A DNA stretch of 18,262 bases from an uncultured Fusobacterium sp. GTDB lineage: Bacteria; Fusobacteriota; Fusobacteriia; Fusobacteriales; Fusobacteriaceae. The DNA lies in contig UQJY01000020.1 in the NCBI GenBank assembly GCA_900541465.1, positions 1 through 18,262 of the forward strand, given 5' to 3'. Below, one piece after another: positions 1 through 6,575 of this stretch. The position numbers and the translations under genes were made by a program. Below the pieces are notes generated by a model. It was not told where the DNA came from. It did no database searches and saw only the letters and a list, made by a program, of their open reading frames with translations. How positions within the stretch are numbered: position 1 is the stretch's first letter; every line of letters starts with the position of its first letter.

Positions 1-60
1 AGTTTTGAGAACAAAATTAATAAAACTATTTTTCACCAGCAGGGCAATTTTCTTTTGATT

Positions 61-88
61 CATTTTCTTTGTTTGTACAAAGAAAATG
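61..88. repeat. Perfect 12-bp inverted repeat just downstream of holB
   Basis: The arms CATTTTCTTTGT (61-72) and ACAAAGAAAATG (77-88) are exact reverse complements around a 4-nt TTGT loop. The hairpin begins 4 nt past the holB stop codon. It could end the eight-gene minus-strand operon, but no T-run follows it on either strand, so it is not a textbook intrinsic terminator. It may instead protect the 3' end of the mRNA or be a copy of a dispersed palindromic element. Bases 1-60 hold no gene I can support. Confidence 0.6.
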
Positions 89-92
89 AATA

Positions 93-1010
93 TTAATAAA
101 TTTCGTTTATAAAAACTTTCAGCAGAAGTTTTAAATTTACAGGCATCTTTATCATATTTTTTACAGTAATAAGATTTTCAATCCTGTCAAAATTCTTTAT
201 AAGATGACACATATAATTGCAGATTTCCTGTGATAAAACTCTGTCATTTTCCACTGAAAAATAAATATTTTCTGCAAAAGAAAGTTTATCTATCTCATTT
301 ATATACTGCCTGCTTGTAAAAAAATCTCTCAAAGATTTATAAATTTTTATTTTATTTTCAATATTCGGTTCTGCCATATAATTTTTTATAAAGTTCCCTA
401 TTTCATTATAGGGTTCTCCCAATTTTAAATCAATTCCTGTTTTTTTGTATTCTAAAATTTCTTTTCCTTTTCCAAGAAAGAAATTATATTCTTCCTGAGA
501 AACACAAAGCTCTTCAGCACTTCTCATTTTTATTTTTAAAAACATAGCTCTTGATTTTATTGTTGGAAGTATGTTTAAATTATTTGCCAAAAGAATAAAG
601 AAATCTCCCTTTTCAGGCTCTTCAATCATTTTCAAAAGAGCATTGGCAGCTTCTTTTTTCATTTTTTCAACATCTTTCAGAATAAAAATTCTGTTCCCGC
701 CCTCATAAGAAGCTGTTGAAACTCTGTAAGCTATCTCACGAATCTCATCTATCTTTATTCCGTTGGAATCTTCATATATTTCCAGATCCCCGTGAGTAAG
801 GCTGTCCATTCTTATACAGCTGTCACACACTCCGCAGAAATCATTTTCTGCGTTTTTACATGTAAGGGCTTTGGCATAAGCAAGAGCAAATTCCATCAAA
901 AGTTCCTTGTCTTCTCCATAGAAAATATAAGTTCCCTGTTCTCTTCTGCTCTTAAGCTCATTTATTAAAAAACTTTTAGCCTCTTCATTGGAAATTATAT
1001 CTTTAAACAT
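93..1010 (-). CDS. holB: DNA polymerase III subunit delta' (clamp-loader subunit)
   Basis: This is the 305-aa delta' subunit of the clamp loader, which opens the beta sliding clamp on primed DNA. The AAA+ region has the family's zinc-binding cysteines (C51, C59, C62, C65). The P-loop is degenerate: FYGEDKELL stands where GxxxxGKT would be, as expected because delta' does not hydrolyse ATP. The arginine-finger motif, usually SRC, reads SRA (S153-R154-A155). The arginine is kept and the cysteine is lost. The KEAANALLKMIEEP segment (119-132) is typical of DnaX/HolB proteins. The ATG is 2 nt past the mreB stop with only a weak purine stretch upstream, so translation is probably coupled. It is the last gene of the operon. 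The other clamp-loader arm, holA, lies at 10132-11124. Confidence 0.92.
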   Translation of the reverse strand: MFKDIISNEEAKSFLINELKSRREQGTYIFYGEDKELLMEFALAYAKALTCKNAENDFCGVCDSCIRMDSLTHGDLEIYEDSNGIKIDEIREIAYRVSTASYEGGNRIFILKDVEKMKKEAANALLKMIEEPEKGDFFILLANNLNILPTIKSRAMFLKIKMRSAEELCVSQEEYNFFLGKGKEILEYKKTGIDLKLGEPYNEIGNFIKNYMAEPNIENKIKIYKSLRDFFTSRQYINEIDKLSFAENIYFSVENDRVLSQEICNYMCHLIKNFDRIENLITVKNMIKMPVNLKLLLKVFINEIY

Positions 1011-1012
1011 TT

Positions 1013-2044
1013 TTATCTTTCTGCTTTCTCAATTTTCTTTAAAACTTTTAATTGATCCATCGCCATTCCTGCACCGACAACCACACTTAAAAGAGGATTT
1101 TCAGCAAGTCTTACACTAAGATGAGTATGCTGGGAAATAAGCACAGGGAAATTTTTAATAAGAGAACCTCCGCCTGCCATTACAATTCCTCTGTCAACTA
1201 TATCTGCTGCAAGTTCAGGAGGAGTTTTTTCAAGAACTTCTTTTACACAAGTAACTATTTCCATAAGAGAGTCTGAAATCGCTTCTCTTACTTCCTCTGA
1301 TGTTATTGTAATTGATTTTGGAAGTCCCATAATTAAGTCTCTTCCTTTTACAACAAGACTTTCTTCCTCTTCCAAAGGAATAGCTGTTCCTATTTTTATT
1401 TTTATCTCTTCAGCTGTTTTATCTCCGATTAAAAGATTATGAGTTTTTTTGATATATTTTATAATATCCATATCAAAGTTATTGCTGGCTGTTCTTATAG
1501 TTTTACTTACAACAGTTCCTCCAAAAGATATTACAGCAACGTCAGTAGATCCTCCACCAATATCAACTATCATATTTCCTGTTGGAGCAGAAATATCAAT
1601 TCCTGCACCAAGAGCTGCTGCTCTTGCTTCTTCTATAAGGTAAGCTCTCTTTGCTCCTGCTGAAAGAGCTGCTTCAAGAACGGCTCTTTTTTCAACACCT
1701 GTTACATCTATTGGAACACAGATCATAACATCAGGCATAAAAATTGTATTTCCAAAAACTTTTTTGATAAAATATTTTATCATAGCTTCTGTCACATCAT
1801 AATCAGCAATTACTCCCTCACTCAAAGGTTTGATTGCAACAATGGAATCAGGAGTTTTACCAATCATTTCTTTTGCTTCGTTTCCTACTGCAAGAACTTT
1901 TCTTGTTTCTTTTTCAACTGCAACAACTGAAGGTTCATTTAAAACTATTTTTTTCTGTTTTTTACTGTAAACAAGTGTATTGGCAGTTCCAAGGTCTATT
2001 CCTATACCTTTTCCCGAACCAAAATTAAAATTAAATAATCCCAT
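1013..2044 (-). CDS. mreB: Rod-shape-determining protein MreB (bacterial actin)
   Basis: MreB is a cytoplasmic actin homologue that forms membrane-associated filaments and guides peptidoglycan synthesis in rods. The protein is 343 aa, the usual length. Visible motifs are phosphate-1 IDLGTANT (16-23), phosphate-2 DIGGGSTD (161-168) and a C-terminal AGGGS adenosine-site motif. The segment usually read as IEEPMAAA is IEEARAAA here, a mild deviation. I start at the ATG at 2044 (MGLFNF). GGAGAGGA lies 9 nt upstream, and the in-frame ATG 18 nt further up would place that site inside the gene. The mrnC stop is one base from this ATG (TAG-C-ATG), a typical stop-restart junction. No mreC or mreD is adjacent. 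The short hydrophobic-looking N-terminus (GLFNFNFG) may contact the membrane. Confidence 0.95.
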   Translation of the reverse strand: MGLFNFNFGSGKGIGIDLGTANTLVYSKKQKKIVLNEPSVVAVEKETRKVLAVGNEAKEMIGKTPDSIVAIKPLSEGVIADYDVTEAMIKYFIKKVFGNTIFMPDVMICVPIDVTGVEKRAVLEAALSAGAKRAYLIEEARAAALGAGIDISAPTGNMIVDIGGGSTDVAVISFGGTVVSKTIRTASNNFDMDIIKYIKKTHNLLIGDKTAEEIKIKIGTAIPLEEEESLVVKGRDLIMGLPKSITITSEEVREAISDSLMEIVTCVKEVLEKTPPELAADIVDRGIVMAGGGSLIKNFPVLISQHTHLSVRLAENPLLSVVVGAGMAMDQLKVLKKIEKAER

Positions 2045-2045
2045 G

Positions 2046-2429
2046 CTATTTATCCTCTCCATTTAAATTTTTTCTGATAATATTTTTTATCTCATCAATT
2101 CTGCCGTCAATATACAATGCACCTATATATGCTTCAAAACCTGTGGCTTCTCTATATTCTATAACAGTGCATGATCTAGGAAAAGTTTTTATATTTCCAT
2201 TTTTGCTTCTATTTATCAGCTGTTTATATTTTTCATCAACTTCATCAAAAATATCTCTAAGTATTCTGCTCTGAGTTTTTGCATTTACAGACTCCACTAC
2301 ATGTTTATTAAGATTTCTTATATTATATCCTTTTAATATAAAAAACTCTCTCACGTATAGTTCCCATACAGAATCACCTAAGTAAGCCAAAACAATTCCG
2401 CTTGTTTCTCTCAAATCTATAGGGACCAT
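2046..2429 (-). CDS. mrnC: Mini-ribonuclease 3
   Basis: This is a 127-aa RNase III catalytic domain without a dsRNA-binding domain. In Bacillus subtilis, Mini-III trims the double-stranded ends of the 23S rRNA precursor. The metal-binding signatures are LAYLGDSVWE, with the likely catalytic aspartate at D19, and FEAYIGALY, with the likely catalytic glutamate at E99. The start ATG lies inside the last codons of cysS (13-nt overlap), with AAAGGA about 11 nt upstream, so translation is coupled to cysS. The cysS-mrnC pairing is well known in Firmicutes, which supports both calls. Confidence 0.93.
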   Translation of the reverse strand: MVPIDLRETSGIVLAYLGDSVWELYVREFFILKGYNIRNLNKHVVESVNAKTQSRILRDIFDEVDEKYKQLINRSKNGNIKTFPRSCTVIEYREATGFEAYIGALYIDGRIDEIKNIIRKNLNGEDK

Positions 2430-3841
2430 GTAGTTTTGTCCTTTCCATCTTTTATTTTTATTCCCATTTCACCAAGTCTGTCTCTTATCTTATCAGATAA
2501 TGCCCAGTTCTTTTCAGCTCTTGCTTCTCTTCTTAGTTCAAGAATAAATTCAACAAGTTCAGATGTTAAATTTCCTATATTTTCATCATTTTTTAGAAGA
2601 ACTCCAAGCACTTCTTCCATTATATATCTTATATAAGTTTCTGCTGCTGCAAGATTTTTCATTCCCTCTTCTGAAACTTTTTCAGTATCTGCATATTTAT
2701 TCACTTCTTTTACAAGTTCAAATATTGCTCCTATACCTTGAGCTGTGTTGAAATCTTCGTCCATAGCAGCAATAAATTTTTCTTTTGTTTCTTCAAGGTA
2801 TGAAGCTAATCCCTTTAAGTCGTCTCCGTCTTCGCTAGATTTTTCAGAAAGTTTTTCTTTTATTCTAAGAACTGCATTGTCTATTCTTTCAAGACCAGCT
2901 TTACTTTGAGTAAGCTCAGCATCTGAAAAATCTATCGGTTTTCTGTAATGGGCACTTAAAACGAAAAATCTTATAACTCTTCCTTCGTAATGCTCTAGAA
3001 CTTCTCTAAGCAGGAAGAAGTTTCCTAAAGATTTTGACATTTTTTCCCCGTTTACATTTATATATCCGTTGTGCATCCAATATCTTGCATATTCTCCATG
3101 ACTGCTGCATCTTGACTGTGCAATTTCATTTTCGTGGTGAGGGAATATTAAATCTTGTCCTCCACCATGAATATCAAATGTATCTCCTAAGTATTTGCTA
3201 GACATTGCAGAACACTCAATATGCCATCCCGGTCTTCCTTTTCCCCAAGGAGAATCCCAGCTAGGCTCTCCCTCTTTTGCTTTTTTCCAAAGAGCAAAAT
3301 CAACTGGAGAACGTTTTATATCATTTACTTCTATTCTTGCTCCTGCTTTAAGATTTTCTATATTTTGTCCAGAAAGACAACCATAATCATCTTTATCTTT
3401 TTCAACTTCAAAATAAACATCTCCGTTTACTTCATAAGCATATCCTCCGTCTATAAGACTTTGAATTATTCTTATCATATCACCGATATGTTCTGTGGCT
3501 CTCGGTCTTATCATTCCCTCTTCTTTAAGATTTACTTTTTTAGTATCTTCAAAGTAAGCATTTATATATTTGTGAGCAATTTCTTTAAGAGAAACTCCCT
3601 CTTGATTTGCTCTTGCTATCATTTTATCGTCCACATCTGTAAAGTTTTGAACATAAGTAACTTTGTATCCTCTGTATTCAAAATATCTTCTTACAGTGTC
3701 AAAAAATATTGCTGGACGGGCATTTCCAATATGGATATAATTGTAGACTGTCGGTCCGCATACATACATTGAAATCTCATTTGGTTTTAAGGGAACAAGT
3801 TCTTCAATCTTTTTGTTCATTGTATTGTATACTCTTATCAT
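2417..3841 (-). CDS. cysS: Cysteine--tRNA ligase
   Basis: This class I aminoacyl-tRNA synthetase charges tRNA-Cys. At 474 aa it has the usual length. It carries the HIGH-type motif HIGN (37-40), the KMSKS loop (267-271), and the four zinc ligands that recognise the cysteine thiol: C28 (CGPTVY), C210 (HIEC), H235 and E239 (FPHHENE). The DALR-type helical domain follows from about residue 345, ending in EKNWALSDKIRDRL. AGGAGGA sits 7 nt before the ATG. It is 18 nt downstream of the membrane-anchored unknown gene and overlaps mrnC by 13 nt. Confidence 0.97.
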   Translation of the reverse strand: MIRVYNTMNKKIEELVPLKPNEISMYVCGPTVYNYIHIGNARPAIFFDTVRRYFEYRGYKVTYVQNFTDVDDKMIARANQEGVSLKEIAHKYINAYFEDTKKVNLKEEGMIRPRATEHIGDMIRIIQSLIDGGYAYEVNGDVYFEVEKDKDDYGCLSGQNIENLKAGARIEVNDIKRSPVDFALWKKAKEGEPSWDSPWGKGRPGWHIECSAMSSKYLGDTFDIHGGGQDLIFPHHENEIAQSRCSSHGEYARYWMHNGYINVNGEKMSKSLGNFFLLREVLEHYEGRVIRFFVLSAHYRKPIDFSDAELTQSKAGLERIDNAVLRIKEKLSEKSSEDGDDLKGLASYLEETKEKFIAAMDEDFNTAQGIGAIFELVKEVNKYADTEKVSEEGMKNLAAAETYIRYIMEEVLGVLLKNDENIGNLTSELVEFILELRREARAEKNWALSDKIRDRLGEMGIKIKDGKDKTTWSL

Positions 3842-3859
3842 AAATCTATCCTCCTAGTA

Positions 3860-5041
3860 TTATTTTTCTAATTCTATCTCTGCTTTTATTCTAAGTCTGT
3901 CAGGTGCATAAAAGCCGTCTGCCTGAACTTTTCCATAATATGTATCAATCTCTCCTGTCAAAAATTGATTATCTTCCACTATTTTTGGATTTTCAACAGG
4001 AACAAATGTATCTCTTCCTATACAAATATAAATATTTCCCTCTATATCTTTTTCAATATTTATATTTTCATCATTTTTTAAATATTCTACAAACATTTCA
4101 GCATTTTGAGAAGATTTAAGTCCTAAAAGATAATTTCCGTTTTCAAGGTCAATTACCATTTCTCCGTTAAGTTCTGAAATCATATCAGCAAAACCTTTGG
4201 CAAAAAGCTCCTGCACAAGATTAGTTTTATGACTGCTCTTTGCTTTATATGACAATGCTCTTAAAATAAAAGTATCCCTCTTTTTAAGATTTGCTGTAGA
4301 AATATAAAGTCTGTTGCTTGTAATATATTTATTCATTCTTCTTTTTTCAGGCTGAATGTTTAAATCTTTTATAATCTCATTATCTCCATATATACAGCCG
4401 TCTAAAAATACTTTATTTCCCTTAGTATCTCCCGAAATTATTATTCTGTCAATACCGAAAAGTCTTTCTCTCTCTTGATTTAACATCAAAGCCCCAAGCC
4501 CTGATTCTGCTTTTTCATTTAATATTTTTACAGCTTTAAGACTTCTTTTATTTTTATTAAAAATAATTTCGTCTATCTTCTCTGTATCTCCTCCAATAAA
4601 GAAAAGACCCCTGTGAGGCTTTAAAAATATTTCTTTTCTTTGAGAAATTCCAAGTTCATCTTTATATTCATCTTTAAGCTCATAAAAATTATCTTCTCTA
4701 AAGTCAAAATATTTTTTTAATTTCATAAGCATAAGAGGGTGATAAGCTCCCATGTCAACTATGCCTACCACATCAAATCTGCTGCTGTATATTTTACTTT
4801 GAGATAAAAGACATATATTTTTTATTTTTTCCACTATATCTTTTTCTGCAATTTTTTCTGTTCCAAAAGTTTCTTCAAATTTTCTCAATTTTTCCCTGTT
4901 GATATTTTTATTGATGTAAATAAAAGTTGTTCTGTCAGTTATAAAATCATCGGGAGCAAGTTTATAAGAATATTTAAAAATTAAAACTCCAAACACTGCT
5001 ATTACTATCAGAGATAACAATGCCTTACCCAATCTTTTCAT
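3860..5041 (-). CDS. Membrane-anchored protein of unknown function
   Basis: I do not recognise this 393-aa protein. It starts with a short basic stretch (MKRLGK), then one hydrophobic helix at about 8-24 that looks like an uncleaved anchor. The remaining ~365 residues are charged, Lys/Glu/Asp-rich, and probably sit outside the membrane. That region alternates predicted strands and helices, with no catalytic motif, cysteine cluster or repeat I can identify. I start at the ATG at 5041 because AGGAGG is 5 nt upstream; an in-frame TTG at 5065 would put that site inside the gene. The gene is 24 nt after the nitrilase-like gene and 18 nt before cysS, so it belongs to the operon. Its position between housekeeping genes suggests an envelope role, but that is a guess. 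Confidence 0.75.
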   Translation of the reverse strand: MKRLGKALLSLIVIAVFGVLIFKYSYKLAPDDFITDRTTFIYINKNINREKLRKFEETFGTEKIAEKDIVEKIKNICLLSQSKIYSSRFDVVGIVDMGAYHPLMLMKLKKYFDFREDNFYELKDEYKDELGISQRKEIFLKPHRGLFFIGGDTEKIDEIIFNKNKRSLKAVKILNEKAESGLGALMLNQERERLFGIDRIIISGDTKGNKVFLDGCIYGDNEIIKDLNIQPEKRRMNKYITSNRLYISTANLKKRDTFILRALSYKAKSSHKTNLVQELFAKGFADMISELNGEMVIDLENGNYLLGLKSSQNAEMFVEYLKNDENINIEKDIEGNIYICIGRDTFVPVENPKIVEDNQFLTGEIDTYYGKVQADGFYAPDRLRIKAEIELEK

Positions 5042-5065
5042 TAATCCTCCTGACTTTAAAAACAA

Positions 5066-5869
5066 TTATTCCATTATTCTTTCTATCTCTTTTTTTATAA
5101 CTTCCAGATTATTTTCATTATCCCAGCACGAATTATATCCTGCTCTTTCTGTATCTTTTAAATCTACATTTATTATACTTAATTTCTCTGCAAATTTCTC
5201 TGTTTTTTCTATAATTTTTCCATATGGAGAAACAGCAAAAGAACTTCCTGTGAAAACAACTCCGTCTTCAGTTCCAGCTCTGTTTACTGTTACTGTAAAA
5301 TTTTTATTGTATACAGAGTTTGCTTTAGCAGCTGTTTCATAAACAGAAATTTCATCTTCTGCAGAAAGACTTTCATTTATAAGATTAAAAATAATTTCTG
5401 CTCCGTCCTGTGATAAAATTCCATTTACCATTGGGTTAAGTCCCTCTTCTCCAAGAGTTATTCCAAAAACACCATGTCTGCTTTTAAAAGATTTTATCTC
5501 TTTTCCTCTTGAAAAGTATCTTGATTCGCTTCCGCCGAAGCAGTTTGATAAAAATACTTTTTTATGCACAGCTAAAATTTTTCCATCTTCAAGACAGTAT
5601 CCGCAGTTATAAAATTTTTTATTTTCTTTTAATACTCCGCCAAAAATTAAAGTTATTTTTCTGCTTAATTCTAAAAGCTTTTCAGGAATTTCAGAAAGAG
5701 CTACTTGAAAAACTCCATCTTCAAGAAGAGTTCCTGTTAAAGAAAGCTCTGGAAAAACAGCTATATCACAATTTTCCTTTATTCCCTCTTCTCCGTCTCT
5801 TAATATTTTTTCCAAATTCTTTTCCACATCTCCAAGATATGGTTTTATTTGCGAAATTAAAATTTTCAT
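5066..5869 (-). CDS. Nitrilase-superfamily protein, catalytic Cys apparently replaced by Gly
   Basis: The 267-aa protein has the nitrilase (carbon-nitrogen hydrolase) fold. It most resembles the glutaminase domain of glutamine-dependent NAD synthetases. The catalytic glutamate is present (E41 in FPELSLTG), as is the lysine (K104 in KVFLSN) followed by a conserved-looking E-x-R-Y-F (115-119). Where the nucleophile normally sits in [IL]-C-E-[DE], the sequence reads L-G-E-E, with G140 as a GGA codon. That is two base changes from a Cys codon, so a single read error does not explain it. The other cysteines (34, 89, 92, 110, 248) are elsewhere. The protein is probably not an amidase and may be a binding or regulatory relative. 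Its ATG is one base after the ispD stop, with GGAAGGAG upstream. Confidence 0.82.
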   Translation of the reverse strand: MKILISQIKPYLGDVEKNLEKILRDGEEGIKENCDIAVFPELSLTGTLLEDGVFQVALSEIPEKLLELSRKITLIFGGVLKENKKFYNCGYCLEDGKILAVHKKVFLSNCFGGSESRYFSRGKEIKSFKSRHGVFGITLGEEGLNPMVNGILSQDGAEIIFNLINESLSAEDEISVYETAAKANSVYNKNFTVTVNRAGTEDGVVFTGSSFAVSPYGKIIEKTEKFAEKLSIINVDLKDTERAGYNSCWDNENNLEVIKKEIERIME

Positions 5870-5870
5870 T

Positions 5871-6575
5871 CTAGTCTCCTTCCCGCTTCAAAAAACTTAT
5901 ATCCTCTATTGTTGTTATTTTTATATTTCCATAATCACCAAGTGATATTTTAACTTTTCCCCCATATTTTTCCACAAGAGACGAGTCATCTGTTCCAAGA
6001 AAATTTTCCTCTTTTGCTTTTTCATAAGCCTCAATAAGAATTTTTCCTCTAAATACCTGAGGAGTCTGAGCTGCAACAAGAGCTCTTCTCACAGGAGTTG
6101 AGATTATTATTCCCTCTTCATTTACAACTTTTATTGTATCTTTTACGGGAACACCTACAACAACTCCATCTATATGTGGATTATTTTTAAGTTCATTAAA
6201 AGCATCTTCTAAATATTTTTCCTTAAAAAATGGTCTCACTCCATCTTGAACAGCTACTATTGAATTTTTATCACAAAATTTAAGAGCGTTATATATTGAA
6301 TCCTGTCTCTCTTTTCCACCCTCTGCAATCTCTTTTACCTTTGTGATTTTAAATTTTTCACACATATTTTTAACTTCTTCTTTAAGTTCTTTTCCTGTTA
6401 CAATAATAATATCACTTATTAATTTTGATTTTTCACCGATTTCAAGAACATTTATAAAAAGAGGTTTTCCATTATGCTCAAGAAATTGTTTTGGATAAGA
6501 AAGACCCATACGTTTTCCTACCCCTGCTGCTGCAACTATAAGTGTATATCTTATTTCAGAGTTACTACTGAACAA
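5871..6575 (-). CDS. ispD: 2-C-methyl-D-erythritol 4-phosphate cytidylyltransferase
   Basis: IspD transfers CMP from CTP to MEP, the third step of the non-mevalonate isoprenoid pathway. The 234-aa protein shows the nucleotide-binding AAAGVGKRM motif (16-24) with PKQF close behind. It also has the VQDGVRPF metal and CTP loop (VHDAARPF in many homologues) and the AQTPQVF signature. The start is taken as TTG at 6575. No ATG precedes the conserved AAAGVGKRM motif, and this TTG lies inside the end of mutS2 (25-nt overlap), implying coupled translation. In Firmicutes ispD is often near cysS and mrnC. Here the same genes sit in one operon, separated by two less familiar genes, and ispF is absent. 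Confidence 0.93.
   Translation of the reverse strand: MFSSNSEIRYTLIVAAAGVGKRMGLSYPKQFLEHNGKPLFINVLEIGEKSKLISDIIIVTGKELKEEVKNMCEKFKITKVKEIAEGGKERQDSIYNALKFCDKNSIVAVQDGVRPFFKEKYLEDAFNELKNNPHIDGVVVGVPVKDTIKVVNEEGIIISTPVRRALVAAQTPQVFRGKILIEAYEKAKEENFLGTDDSSLVEKYGGKVKISLGDYGNIKITTIEDISFLKREGD

Noticed and set aside
1..96. Open plus-strand frame at the window edge that could be the end of a gene
   Set aside because: It runs through the perfect hairpin at 61-88 and into the holB stop region, and its composition shows no protein-like signal; too short to support.
3221..3772. 183-codon plus-strand open frame opposite cysS
   Set aside because: It is the antisense shadow of the well-conserved cysS, without a ribosome binding site, and its residues are the Phe/Ile/Ser-rich pattern expected from reverse-reading AT-rich genes. 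Similar shadows opposite mreB, mutS2 and cbiK were dropped for the same reason.
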